Assembly (NCBI GenBank): GCA_019359045.1
Contig: JAHHIA010000018.1
Location: forward strand, 1-64,000
Length of the DNA stretch: 64,000 bases
Direction: 5' to 3'
Source of the DNA: Scytolyngbya sp. HA4215-MV1
Lineage (GTDB): Bacteria > Cyanobacteriota > Cyanobacteriia > Leptolyngbyales > Leptolyngbyaceae
The position numbers were made by a program, and so were the translations under genes. Each line of letters opens with the position of its first letter. Within the stretch, counting starts at the first letter, position 1. Positions 17,750-27,833 of this stretch are shown in pieces. The notes below the pieces were generated by a model. The model worked only from the letters and a program-made list of their open reading frames with translations, was not told the DNA's origin and did no database searches.

Positions 17750-18352
17750 TTAATTTTCCTGCGTTTCTTCTACCAACCCAATGCCCGACAAAGGACGATA
17801 GGTATAGCTACGAGGTGTTTTCTGAATGTCTTCTTTGATGTTATCAAGGTCAATGTAGCGGTCTGCAACGTTAATTAGGCTATCGCTTGTCATTGATCTC
17901 AAGCTGACCACTTCAACCCGCACACCGCGATAGCTCACCGCATCGACCGCATAAGCAAGATCCCCATCGCCACTGACCAAAACAGCGGTGTCATAGGAAC
18001 CGACCAGAGCCATCATATCTACAGCAATTTCCACATCTAGGTTGGCTTTTTTAGAACCATCGGGAAGCTGTACCAGGTCTTTAGAGATGACACGGTAGCC
18101 ATTGCGACGCATCCACAACAAGAAACCTTGCTGTTTTTCATTTGTACGATCGACCCCTGTATAGAAAAATGATCTTAATAATCGGGAGCCTGCTGTCAAG
18201 CGACAGAGAAGCTTGGTGTAGTCAATTTCGATTCCAAGTTGTAAAGCAGCATAAAACAGATTGGAGCCATCAATAAAGATGGCAACCCGACCCCGATTTT
18301 CTAAAACTTGTTCTGGAGTAAATGCAGATTCGTTATCCAAATGATTCAACAT
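17750..18352 (-). CDS. LabA-like NYN-domain protein
   Basis: 200 aa. The NYN (PIN-like) domain covers about residues 20-175: VAIFIDGSNLFYA gives the first acidic residue (Asp28) and Asn31, followed by Asp106 and Asp112 (DVEIAVDMM) and SGDGDL with Asp129 and Asp131. These acidic residues form the metal site of the PIN-like RNase fold. In Synechococcus, LabA is needed for negative feedback of the clock protein KaiC and gives low-amplitude, bright reporter rhythms when lost. Several paralogs exist in most cyanobacteria, so the clock role here is only suggested. Confidence 0.85.
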   Translation of the reverse strand: MLNHLDNESAFTPEQVLENRGRVAIFIDGSNLFYAALQLGIEIDYTKLLCRLTAGSRLLRSFFYTGVDRTNEKQQGFLLWMRRNGYRVISKDLVQLPDGSKKANLDVEIAVDMMALVGSYDTAVLVSGDGDLAYAVDAVSYRGVRVEVVSLRSMTSDSLINVADRYIDLDNIKEDIQKTPRSYTYRPLSGIGLVEETQEN

Positions 18353-18434
18353 AATTCTTATGCCTCGTTTTTATAGAAAGTTCTTGTTTCGCAAGTAGCG
18401 GGCTAAATCAGAAGACTCTATTTTGAATCTCTTT

Positions 18435-20042
18435 TTAGGAAGAGACTGTCTCCAGCAATTCTAGCCGTCGAAAAACAGGTTGTGGATCACCGATCGGTTG
18501 ATTGGCTGGTAAAACTCCCCAACTCGAATGAGTTGTATAGGAAATTGAAGCATTGATTAAAGTTTTGTCATTGAAGTTAACCAGGAAACCCAGTTGCTGA
18601 TAAATTGCGGTACTGGTATCAGGAATGATGGGGGAAAGCAGGTAGGCTGCTAACCGAACCGATTCTAGAACAGAGTACAGCACCTGTTCTGCTAACGTTT
18701 TTTCTTGCTGTTTAAAAAGACTCCAAGGGGCTTGTTCATCAATATATTTATTCCCAGCTCTGACAAGAACCAGAACAGCTTCGCAGGCTTCTCCAAAAGC
18801 CATAACATCATAGGCTTGAGAGACTTTTGCTTCCAGAGTAGAAGCGATCGCTTTGAGGGGAGTTTCCGCTACAACATCTTGCTCTGCCAAAACAGGTACA
18901 CGAGCACCACAATACTTATGCACCATTTTCAGTGTGCGATTGAGTAGGTTACCCAAATCATTGGCAAGATTTGCATTCACAACATTCACAAAGCGCGACT
19001 CATTAAAATCTCCATCTCCCCCAAATTCGATTTCCTTGAGAAAGTAATAACGAACTGCGTCTGCACCGTAATGTTGCACTAATCCAATCGGATCAAGTGT
19101 ATTACCCATGCTTTTACCCATTTTCAAACCATCTTTGGTCAAAAAGCCGTGCCCAAAGATACAACTAGGAAGCGGTAACCCAGCAGACATCAGCATAGCG
19201 GGCCAATAGACCGCATGAAAGCGCAAAATGTCTTTACCGATTAAATGAACATTAATCGGCCACCATCTAGCTATTGCATTCTCCAGTGTGGGTTCTGTAT
19301 CCGGATCAAGCAATGCAGTCATATAGCCCACCAGTGCATCAAACCACACGTAAAGAGTATGGTTCGGATCGACAGGCATGGGAATGCCCCACTTTACATT
19401 GACTCGTGATATAGAAAAATCTCGCAAACCTTGTTTGACGAAGCTCAGGACCTCATTCCGTCGGGCTTCAGGTTGAATAAACTCAGGACGCTCTTGGTAG
19501 AGGATTTCTAGGGATTGTTGATAGTTTGAAAGACGAAAAAAATAGTTTTGCTCATCGCGCCATTCGACCTCTTTGTTGGTATGAATCGGGCAACGGTTTC
19601 CAACCAAGAGTTCGCGTTCTTCTTTAAATTCTTCACAAGAGACGCAATACCATCCTTTTTGATGACCCGAATAAATATCACCGCGTTCCCAGACTCGCTG
19701 AAAAAATGCTCGCACGATCGCTTCGTGACGAGGTGTAGTTGTCCGAATGAAGCGATCATGCTGAATATTAAGCTTTTGCCACAATAATTCGAATCCGGCA
19801 ACCATTTCATCGCAATGAGACTGAGGCGATCGTCCCCGACCCTCAGCCGCCTGTTGAATCTTCTGCCCATGTTCGTCCGTACCTGTAACGAATAACACGG
19901 GTTTACCGCGAAGACGATTAAACCTCGCTAAGGCATCAGCTGCCATAGTTGGATAAGCGCTGCCAATGTGAGGCAAATCGTTCACATAAAACAAAGGCGT
20001 TGTAATGGAAAACGTTTCTGTACGCTCGGAAGAGAGAATCAT
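18435..20042 (-). CDS. metG: Methionyl-tRNA synthetase
   Basis: 535 aa, class I aminoacyl-tRNA synthetase that charges tRNA-Met in the cytoplasm. The HIGH-type motif is HIGS (25-28) and the KMSKS-type motif is KMGKS (307-311). The zinc knuckle retains Cys133, Cys136 and Cys151. Length fits the short form lacking the C-terminal dimerisation (Trbp111-like) domain. The gene lies 82 nt upstream of the LabA-like gene on the same strand and may be co-transcribed with it. Confidence 0.96.
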   Translation of the reverse strand: MILSSERTETFSITTPLFYVNDLPHIGSAYPTMAADALARFNRLRGKPVLFVTGTDEHGQKIQQAAEGRGRSPQSHCDEMVAGFELLWQKLNIQHDRFIRTTTPRHEAIVRAFFQRVWERGDIYSGHQKGWYCVSCEEFKEERELLVGNRCPIHTNKEVEWRDEQNYFFRLSNYQQSLEILYQERPEFIQPEARRNEVLSFVKQGLRDFSISRVNVKWGIPMPVDPNHTLYVWFDALVGYMTALLDPDTEPTLENAIARWWPINVHLIGKDILRFHAVYWPAMLMSAGLPLPSCIFGHGFLTKDGLKMGKSMGNTLDPIGLVQHYGADAVRYYFLKEIEFGGDGDFNESRFVNVVNANLANDLGNLLNRTLKMVHKYCGARVPVLAEQDVVAETPLKAIASTLEAKVSQAYDVMAFGEACEAVLVLVRAGNKYIDEQAPWSLFKQQEKTLAEQVLYSVLESVRLAAYLLSPIIPDTSTAIYQQLGFLVNFNDKTLINASISYTTHSSWGVLPANQPIGDPQPVFRRLELLETVSS

Positions 20043-20527
20043 GGATTTATATCTTGCAACCGACCCAATTAACTGAACTTAATCATACACATGGGTCTTC
20101 AAAGTCGTTATCAAAAAAACGAATGAAAATCACCCTTCCTAATGGGTGCATTAGGACTGTATAAACATTTACATCCTAGCTCCAAACCCACTCAAAAGAC
20201 AGGTTGAAAATCTTAAATAAATCAAAATTACTCATCAAAAAAACAATATCAGTTACTAAACTTACTCATTTGCAATTCTGATGAAGTAATGACTCGCACA
20301 GTTTTTCATTTTGTCTTTCAAGACATATTCCTGCGAACCGAGAGCCTAGACCGGATTCACAAGACCATACATTCTAAAGCACCTCTCAAGAAAAGTAAAG
20401 TTTTCTAAAGAACTTCCAGCGATTTGAAAAATTCTTCATGTTTTGTTTTGAATGTGTTGATAGAACGATTGTTGGAACCCAGGGTGGCTCCGACTTTCTG
20501 TTGTCTTTATCTGCAGTCTTGAAGAGC

Positions 20528-20550
20528 ACAGCTTAAAGTCCTGATATTCA
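20528..20550 (+). repeat. 23-bp direct repeat, copy 1
   Basis: Begins ACAGCTTAAAGTC and is identical over 23 bp to 21028-21050, 500 bp downstream. No inverted partner is seen at this copy. Confidence 0.7.
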
Positions 20551-21027
20551 GGAAATAATAGATGTCATTAAGAAATGAATTCTATTTCCAGTTGCTGCGA
20601 GCCTATGACATTTGGACAAGGATTGTTCGGAATTCTAAGAACGTTGCAGCCAACCCTCCCCTTCATCGAATCCACCTAAAACGTCTCCTCATGCAATTTT
20701 GTAACCACATTGCTATCGCACAGAAATTGAGCGCATCGCTCACATGTAACCTTTTATCTGTGCCAATCATGTGCAATTTTTAATTCTTCAAGTGCCATCG
20801 AGACATTTGCATTCATCGTGCTAATTAACAACTACGCCACCTCTCTATTCATGCGGAACGATCGCTGAACGTCGGGTTCTCACTGCTGTCTTACCACCCG
20901 AACTCTCATTCATGATTGCCCCAATCCGTAGCGATGCACTGGATATTTCTGAGGCGTTGGCGTTGAGCACGCCCCGATATTGCCTTCTTCCTACCTAAAA
21001 TCTAGGGTTGCTATGATTGGGATCAAG

Positions 21028-21050
21028 ACAGCTTAAAGTCCTGATATTCA
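21028..21050 (+). repeat. 23-bp direct repeat, copy 2
   Basis: Identical to 20528-20550. Here the CTTAAAGTC part (21032-21040) is followed by the inverse GACTTTAAG at 21052-21060, giving a 9-bp stem that the first copy lacks. Confidence 0.7.
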
Positions 21051-21930
21051 TGACTTTAAGCCTCCATAAAGCACCCAGTCTCCAGAACCAGATTGTCCAG
21101 GTTCAGCGCGCGCCATTCTGGTCATTTCAGAAAATCGTCTTTATCCCGATCGCCTCTCAGGATCCAAATCAGATCGGAATATTTGCGAGATTTCCTGGTT
21201 TTCGGCAAAATCTGAAGTTACAATCAGTCATAAAGATATGTTTCTTGCCCGATTGAACTTATCACGGTCAAATCTTGCTGAGGAATTTAAAACTTCGCTG
21301 AAGCGATCGTCTTGCTTAGTGATTCACCCAAAATTGCCAAACGATCCATTGTGCAGCTAGTTCTCCGCGCAGATCGTTTGAAGCATCGGGTTAAAAAACA
21401 TCCATCAACATTTTGTAGTACAAGCATATGGGTGGCGAGACGGCGAGAAAATAATGCTCCCGTTTGAGAGTGACTCTAGGCTATAGAAGCCTTTTGGAGA
21501 ATCATCAATTTTTTCGCTTTGTCTGAAATCAGAAAATTTACAAAACACAATGTTTTAACGCTCTATTGTTTAGATTTTGTTATTTGAATCATCCTATCGG
21601 GTGATTCTGTTGGATGAAGCTTGGTTAAGAGCATCTGTATTATCCTGAGCAGCAAGTTATTTTTATAGTTTTCGTCAATTTGGGGTTAGGGATTGAGGGT
21701 TATCGAGTAGAGACATGATTTGGGTTTGAAAAAATTTGCATGGGTTCCAAGTTTATTTTGTAGAAAAAACACTGCTCTGGACGATCGAAATTGTAGATAA
21801 AATCAGACTTGCAAAATTTTCTTTAAGAATTCCAAAAAATGAGGTCAACCATTTTCGTATCTCTATGAATTGGAGCGCGATCGTTAGCAATTTGTTGTAG
21901 CAAAAACTCGCGAGAAGGCATACAAGACCT

Positions 21931-23397
21931 ATGAGTGGTGAAGATATCACAAGAACTCCAGTAGCTCAGCCTGTGCTGCAAGAAGAAAAGGCTGATTCTT
22001 CCCAAGAGGTTCAAGAGACAGAGAACACAGAACCTATCTCTGGAAAACGACGTTTCTTAGTGCCTGGAATTATTGGGTTGGTCGTGCTGGGTGGTTTAGG
22101 TTGGATCGTATTTAACCGAGTCATTCTGCCAATCCTCATTTTTAGTCAGATGGGTGCACCTCCACCAACCCCTGTGCAAATTAGTAATCCCCAAACAGCA
22201 ACCGTGGAAGATAGTTCAGACTATGCTGCAAGCCTGGACTCACGCCAGTCTGTGACTTTGCAGCCACGAGTTGCAGGGCAAATTTCAGCCATCTATGTCA
22301 AATCTGGTCAGCAGGTCAGTGCAGGTGACCCCATTTTGCAAATCGATGCAGCGGAGCAACGCGCCCAAGTTGCCAGTCGTGCGGCTGCGGTCGACACGGC
22401 AGAAGCTGACATCTCCGCTGCTCAAGCAGATGTTGCCAATGCGATCGATAACTTGAATTCGCTTCAAGCAAAGCGAGCATCGGCTCAGTCCACTGTAGAG
22501 CTAAATCAGCGCGAATATGCCCGATACCAGGATCTCTATAGTCAGGGAGCAACCAGCAAACAAGTGCTGGATCAGAAGCTCAATGCCTTGCAAACCTCCC
22601 AGGCTGATTTGCGACAGGCAGATGCAGATATTCGGGCACAGCAGTCTGCAATTAACCGCAATCGGGCAACTGTCGTCAAAAATCAGCGGGCAATGCAAGA
22701 AGCTGAGGCTAACGTCTCACAAGTATCAGCCCAATTGGGTTATTACAGCATCAACGCGCCTTTTTCGGGCATTGTGGGCGATATTCCAGTGAAAGAAGGG
22801 GATTTTGTCGATGTTGGCAACCAACTCTTGATTTTGACCCAAAATCGAGAATTAGAAATTCAGATTGCTATTCCACTGGAGCGATCATCGTTGTTGCGAC
22901 GAGGCTTACCAGTGAAATTGTTGGACGATCGCGATCAAGTCTTGCAAACGGGGCGAATTTCTTTTATTGCCCCTAATGTAGACGCTGCGACTCAATCGGT
23001 CTTGATCAAAGCAAAATTTGCCAATGCTGGTAATAAACTGCGAACGGCACAGTTTGTCCGCGCCAGAGTGGTTTGGTCCGCCAGTGCTGGAGTTGTAGTA
23101 CCCACATCTGTAATTTCTCGTTTAGGGGGAAAAGACTTTATCTTTGTGGCAACGTCCTTTAAAGAGTCAAAGTGTGAAGCCCCTGCCCAAACTGGCTTTG
23201 GCGGCGCAAGCAAGGTACAACCCAACCAACTTACAGCTGCACAAAAACCGATTAAGCTCGGCAAGATCGTCGGCAATAATCAGGAAGTGTTGGAAGGATT
23301 AAAGGCAAGCGATCGCATCATCACTTCTAATATTTTGCAGTTGCAAAACTGTATGCCCATCTCAGACGCAGCTGCACAGCCAGCAAAATCTCCTTAA
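21931..23397 (+). CDS. RND efflux periplasmic adaptor (membrane fusion protein, HlyD/AcrA family)
   Basis: 488 aa. A cytoplasmic N-terminus of about 40 residues is followed by one transmembrane helix (about 42-60) instead of a lipoprotein signal. A biotinyl-lipoyl-like half (SVTLQPRVAGQISAIYVKSGQQVSAGDPIL), a long alpha-helical hairpin with coiled-coil heptads (about 145-265, containing YARYQDLYSQGATSKQ), the second lipoyl half (YYSINAPFSGIVGD) and a beta-barrel domain follow in the standard order. It links the RND pump downstream to an outer-membrane TolC channel. It is 104 nt upstream of the pump gene and is probably its operon partner. No TolC gene is nearby. Confidence 0.92.
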   Translation: MSGEDITRTPVAQPVLQEEKADSSQEVQETENTEPISGKRRFLVPGIIGLVVLGGLGWIVFNRVILPILIFSQMGAPPPTPVQISNPQTATVEDSSDYAASLDSRQSVTLQPRVAGQISAIYVKSGQQVSAGDPILQIDAAEQRAQVASRAAAVDTAEADISAAQADVANAIDNLNSLQAKRASAQSTVELNQREYARYQDLYSQGATSKQVLDQKLNALQTSQADLRQADADIRAQQSAINRNRATVVKNQRAMQEAEANVSQVSAQLGYYSINAPFSGIVGDIPVKEGDFVDVGNQLLILTQNRELEIQIAIPLERSSLLRRGLPVKLLDDRDQVLQTGRISFIAPNVDAATQSVLIKAKFANAGNKLRTAQFVRARVVWSASAGVVVPTSVISRLGGKDFIFVATSFKESKCEAPAQTGFGGASKVQPNQLTAAQKPIKLGKIVGNNQEVLEGLKASDRIITSNILQLQNCMPISDAAAQPAKSP

Positions 23398-23501
23398 GCC
23401 CATATTGGATTGGCGATTTCGGATTGGCAATTGGATACTCTATCGCATCTTGAGCTAACCTCCGAAATTGTCTGCGAACTCCTCACTATTGGAACCAGGT
23501 C

Positions 23502-26500
23502 ATGATCCTGTCCATTTCTACTTTTTTCATTAAACGACCTGTTTTTGCAACGGTCTGTTCTATCGTCATCACATTGTTAGGGATTGCTTGTATCCCCATC
23601 CTACCTGTTGCCCAATATCCAGAAATTGCGCCTCCCCAGGTCAGTGTGACTTCTAACTATGTAGGTGCCAGTGCAGAAACGGTTGAATCAACGGTGACCA
23701 ATATTCTGGAGCGGGAACTGAACGGGATCAAAGGGGTCCGATACATTTCCTCGACCAGTGCAAATGATGGTACTAGCAGCATTAACCTGACGTTTGATCT
23801 AGGCACCGATCAAGATATTGCCGCAGTCGATGTGCAAAATAAGGTGTCTACGGTGCAATCTCGGTTGCCTGGACCTGTAACCCAGACTGGGGTACAAGTT
23901 TCTAAGGCAAATAACAATTTTTTGCTCGCGATCGGGGTGTATTCCGATCGTGATGGCAAAACGGATAAGGATATCTATGATGATGTCTATCTCAGTAACT
24001 ACTCCGATTTGTACATCAGCGATGCCCTGAAACGAATTAAAGGGGTGGGTGGAGTTCAAATATTTGGCGAACGAAAATATGCGATGCGACTCTGGCTTGA
24101 CCCAGAGCGGCTTGCCAGTCGAGGGCTAACGCCTCAAGATGTGATCACCGCTTTGCAACAGCAAAATTTGCAAGTGGGGGCTGGACAGATTGGGCAACCG
24201 CCGGCTGCGTCAGGACAACAGTATCAATATGCAGTGACAGCGCAAGGGCGGCTGAAAGATGCGGAAGCTTTTAACGATCTCGTCATTAAGACCACCGAAT
24301 CGGGAACTTTGGTTCATCTCCGAGAAGTAGGACGAGCGGAACTGGGGGCAGAGAATTATAGTTCCGTCTTACGGTTTACCCCGGCAGGTGGGGTCACCCA
24401 CCAGGGTGTAGGGCTGGGGATTACCCAGCAATTTGGCAGTAATGCACTGGATGTTGCCAAAGCGGTTCGAGAGGAGATGAAGCAAATCTCAGCCAGTTTC
24501 CCGCCCGGAATGAGATATGCAGTTGCATTCGACTCTACAACCTTTATTCAAGCGGGGGCGGAGGAAGTTGTCTACTCGCTACTGTTGGCGATCGCCCTGG
24601 TGGTGCTGGTTATTTTCTTGTTTTTGCAGAATTGGCGATCGGCACTGATTGCCTCGATCGCGATTCCCGTTGCCTTAATTGGGACGTTTGTTTTTGTTAA
24701 ACTTCTCAATTTTTCGATTAACACACTCACCTTGTTTGGTTTGACGCTGGCAACGGGTTTGGTGGTAGATGATGCAATCGTCATTGTAGAAGACATCACC
24801 CGCCGCATTCAGGATGAAGGGATGCGCCCGATCGACGCTGCGATCTCCTCCATGAACTCCTTGTTTAGCGCTGTTGTGGCAACATCCATTGTATTAGTCA
24901 CGGTGTTTGTTCCCGTGGCGTTTTTCCCAGGTACCACTGGGCAACTCTACAAACAATTTGCGCTGACCATCGCCTTTTCAATTACAGTTTCTACCTTTAA
25001 TGCGCTGACCTTTACGCCTATGTTGTCCGCCCTACTCTTGCGACGCGGACAAGTTCCTAACAACTGGTTGTTTAATCGCATCAATCAGATCATTGACAAC
25101 ACTCGCCAGGGATATGGTCACAATATTCAGACTGTACTCAAGCGTAAAGGATGGATATTGGGGCTGTTTTCGGCAGCCCTTGTGCTAACTTACTGGGTTT
25201 ACACCATCGTACCGGCGGGTTTTTTACCCGAAGAAGATCAGGGCTACTTTATTACGATCGTGCAAGCGCCCGAGGGTGTTTCTCTCAATTACACCGAAAA
25301 GGTTTTGGAAGAAGCTGAAACCGTGATGAAGCAACAGCCGGAAATTGCCAGTATTTTTGCGATCGGCGGTTTTAGCTTTGCTGGATCAACCCCTAACAAT
25401 GGATTGATCTTTACTTTGTTAAAGCCATGGGATGAGCGGAAAGCGGCAAATCAATCGGCAACCAGTGTGATTGGCGGATTTTTCCCGAAACCGTTTGGTT
25501 TGTTCCCCAAGTTAATTTCCATTAAGGATGCGATCGTGGTTCCCTTTGCCCCTCCCGCTATTCAGGGATTGGGAAACTTTGGTGGGTTTGATTTTTATCT
25601 GCAAGATCGCACTGGATTTGGGTTCGATACGCTAGGAGAGGTACTGGGTAAATTTATGGGACGGGCAACCACCTATCCCTCTGCCCAAAGTCCACAGTTA
25701 AGTGGTTTGCGACCAACTTTTAATGCAAATACTCCCCAAATCACGGTTGAGGTAGACCGGGTCAAAGCTAACCAGCTACAAGTCACCGTTGAGGATATCT
25801 TCAACACACTGCAAACCCTGCTGGGTTCGACTTATGTTAACGATTTCAACCAATTTAACCGGGCGTACCGGGTCTACGTGCAAGCAGATAGCCAGTTTCG
25901 CTCTAACCCAGAAGATATTAAGCGGCTATATGTTCGCTCGCAGTCGGGCAAGATGATTCCGCTTGCCAATCTAGTCAGGGTGAGTCAGACGATCGGCCCT
26001 TCCATCATTCCTCATTACAATCTATTCCGCGCTGTTAATATCACCGGAAATGCCTCACCCGGAGTTAGCTCGGGGCAAGCCATCAAAGCCATGGAAACCG
26101 TTGCCAAGGAAGTCTTACCGAAAGGATTTGGCTATGAATGGTCTGGACTATCACTGGAAGAAGTACAAGCAGGGGGATCGGCTATCTTTATCTTCGCCCT
26201 CGGTATTATCTTCGTCTTCCTGACGCTCGCGGCCCAATATGAAAGCTATTTTGATCCGTTGATCATTATGCTGACGGTTCCTTTGGCGATTTTGGGGGCA
26301 TTGACCGCAGTACTCTTACGGGGCACTGCCAATGATGTCTATACCCAGATTGGTTTTGTCATGCTGATTGGCATGGCAAGTAAGAACGGTATTTTGATCG
26401 TCGAGTTTGCCAATCAGTCTTACGAACGAGGTTTGGGGATTGTCAAGTCGGTGCTCGAAGCCTGCCAGGAACGGTTACGACCCATTTTGATGACAGCGAT

Positions 26501-26816
26501 CGCAACCGTGGTTGGGGCGCTGCCACTGTTTTTAGCAAGCGGGGCAGGCGCAGCAGCGCGGCAGTCTTTGGGAACTGCGATCGTCGGCGGAATGTGCATC
26601 GCCACCATTTTGAGCTTGTTTATTGTTCCAGTGCTTTATGTCATGATTAAGTCCTTGGAATTGCGTCTAATCCGTAAGCGTAAACCCGGATGGGTAGAGG
26701 CTTCTGGCTCTACTGGCAATGGTATGGGACATTATACTGAAGACGTTGTCTCCCCTCTTTATGGTGAAGATGGAGATGGCAAAAGTCCTGTGCCAAAATC
26801 AGAGAAGCACAAGTAG
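23502..26816 (+). CDS. RND multidrug efflux transporter, HAE1 (AcrB-like) family
   Basis: 1104 aa, slightly longer than AcrB. Twelve transmembrane helices with the two large periplasmic loops of the family. The N-terminus (FFIKRPVFATVCSIVITLLG) and the TM4 proton-relay motif VVDDAIVIVED, with its Asp pair, are intact, as are GFLPEEDQG and the second-half LIGMASKNGILIVEFANQ. It exports hydrophobic or amphiphilic compounds using the proton gradient. The C-terminus extends about 60 residues past the last helix and is hydrophilic and Gly-rich. It pairs with the adaptor just upstream; substrates are unknown. Confidence 0.95.
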   Translation: MILSISTFFIKRPVFATVCSIVITLLGIACIPILPVAQYPEIAPPQVSVTSNYVGASAETVESTVTNILERELNGIKGVRYISSTSANDGTSSINLTFDLGTDQDIAAVDVQNKVSTVQSRLPGPVTQTGVQVSKANNNFLLAIGVYSDRDGKTDKDIYDDVYLSNYSDLYISDALKRIKGVGGVQIFGERKYAMRLWLDPERLASRGLTPQDVITALQQQNLQVGAGQIGQPPAASGQQYQYAVTAQGRLKDAEAFNDLVIKTTESGTLVHLREVGRAELGAENYSSVLRFTPAGGVTHQGVGLGITQQFGSNALDVAKAVREEMKQISASFPPGMRYAVAFDSTTFIQAGAEEVVYSLLLAIALVVLVIFLFLQNWRSALIASIAIPVALIGTFVFVKLLNFSINTLTLFGLTLATGLVVDDAIVIVEDITRRIQDEGMRPIDAAISSMNSLFSAVVATSIVLVTVFVPVAFFPGTTGQLYKQFALTIAFSITVSTFNALTFTPMLSALLLRRGQVPNNWLFNRINQIIDNTRQGYGHNIQTVLKRKGWILGLFSAALVLTYWVYTIVPAGFLPEEDQGYFITIVQAPEGVSLNYTEKVLEEAETVMKQQPEIASIFAIGGFSFAGSTPNNGLIFTLLKPWDERKAANQSATSVIGGFFPKPFGLFPKLISIKDAIVVPFAPPAIQGLGNFGGFDFYLQDRTGFGFDTLGEVLGKFMGRATTYPSAQSPQLSGLRPTFNANTPQITVEVDRVKANQLQVTVEDIFNTLQTLLGSTYVNDFNQFNRAYRVYVQADSQFRSNPEDIKRLYVRSQSGKMIPLANLVRVSQTIGPSIIPHYNLFRAVNITGNASPGVSSGQAIKAMETVAKEVLPKGFGYEWSGLSLEEVQAGGSAIFIFALGIIFVFLTLAAQYESYFDPLIIMLTVPLAILGALTAVLLRGTANDVYTQIGFVMLIGMASKNGILIVEFANQSYERGLGIVKSVLEACQERLRPILMTAIATVVGALPLFLASGAGAAARQSLGTAIVGGMCIATILSLFIVPVLYVMIKSLELRLIRKRKPGWVEASGSTGNGMGHYTEDVVSPLYGEDGDGKSPVPKSEKHK

Positions 26817-26843
26817 GAAAGTCTGTAATCAACCGTAGGTAAT

Positions 26844-26880
26844 AAAAATGACTGCTTTGTTTACCAAAGTGGTCATTTTT
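26844..26880. terminator. Bidirectional terminator between convergent genes
   Basis: AAAAATGAC-TG-CTTTG, loop TTTAC, CAAAG-TG-GTCATTTTT: an A-run/T-run flanked stem with a small internal mismatch. It sits between the convergent RND pump and DUF928 genes and overlaps the last codons of the latter by 2 nt. Confidence 0.8.
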
Positions 26881-27658
26881 ATGGGTGTGCTAGCCGATGT
26901 TTTTCTTGTTCAATTACTTTAGTCAACCCCACCTGCTCCAGCAGGCTTAACCGAGCGTCCAAAAGACTGGAATCCTGCGGATTCACAAAATAGGCACTTG
27001 AAACAGCTGCCAGCGTGTCATACCAAATGCCTGCTGCACCGTAAATCTCAGCCTTTTGCAACAAATTTTCAATCGGGGAGCCTGTTTTTGAGACCGCTGC
27101 CAATTGTTGAGTAACCTCTGGAGGGGGAGCGATGCGTTCAATATAGCCCTGGGCAAAAGGTCGGGCAGATTCCCGATTAAACCCTGGACAAACCATAGAG
27201 ATCGACCAACGATAGTTTCGTCCGACCAGCAATTCAGGAGCGTCTTTAGGCAGTGTAAACTGCGTGATTCCAGCCTGGACAGTTAACCGCGTGTCTAATA
27301 AGGGGGCAGGCGCGTGTATTTCTGTGAGAACCAACTCCACTTCGCTGGCGATCGGCATATACCAGAACAGCGTCGGATGTCCCGATAGGGTTAATCCAGC
27401 GTATCCATCCGGCACCAGTGGCATCATGGCAACCTCGATGGGACCCTGGCAACCGCGAGCCCCGGCTCCAGCGGTACGACGAGGTCCGCGTCGTTTGGGT
27501 GGGGTATAGCCAGCCAGGGCAGGCGTTCCCAGTTGTAACCCGACGGAAAAGGGTTGCCCGGCAGCGCCCGGAGCAGCATTATGCCAACTGAGCGATTGAA
27601 CCACCAGGATGGAAGCCAGAGGAACTGTGAAGATTTTGAGGAAACGCAGGGCGAACAT
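26879..27658 (-). CDS. DUF928 family protein
   Basis: 259 aa. I chose ATG 27658 (MFALRFLKIF) because GAAAGG lies about 11 nt upstream; GTG codons at 27661 and 27670 are alternatives. A signal peptide (about 1-30) precedes the signature PPKRRGPRRTAGAGARGC. The following beta-rich domain (LTLSGHPTLFWYMP, VGRNYRWSISMVCPGFNR) and helical C-terminus are typical of cyanobacterial DUF928 proteins, many of which lie next to CHASE2 genes. Function unknown. The next gene upstream on the same strand is a CHASE2 cyclase, matching that habit. Confidence 0.85.
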   Translation of the reverse strand: MFALRFLKIFTVPLASILVVQSLSWHNAAPGAAGQPFSVGLQLGTPALAGYTPPKRRGPRRTAGAGARGCQGPIEVAMMPLVPDGYAGLTLSGHPTLFWYMPIASEVELVLTEIHAPAPLLDTRLTVQAGITQFTLPKDAPELLVGRNYRWSISMVCPGFNRESARPFAQGYIERIAPPPEVTQQLAAVSKTGSPIENLLQKAEIYGAAGIWYDTLAAVSSAYFVNPQDSSLLDARLSLLEQVGLTKVIEQEKHRLAHP

Positions 27659-27833
27659 CACAGTTAACACCTTTCAAACAACGTCTAACAGAGCACACAG
27701 TCTTTTCAAAGAATTTTTTACAAGAAAAATTCAGTATATCTGATGAGATAGACCAGGTTGGGAAAGTATATTACGAAGCTTAATCAATCTTCGTGGTATT
27801 TTCGCAGACTAGAGTTGTCGAACCGGACGATCG

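Larger units (their letters stand above)
20043..21930. other. 1.9-kb region without a convincing gene
   Basis: AT-rich, with frequent stops in all frames. The longest open frames (20562-20783, 21017-21256) lack ribosome binding sites and any recognisable protein. A 23-bp direct repeat occurs at 20528-20550 and 21028-21050, exactly 500 bp apart. It could be decayed mobile DNA, an unrecognised RNA locus, or a long regulatory region between metG and the efflux operon. Confidence 0.4.

Noticed and set aside
20562-20783. 73-codon frame in the gene-poor region
   Set aside because: No ribosome binding site, no recognisable domain, and a composition like non-coding DNA.
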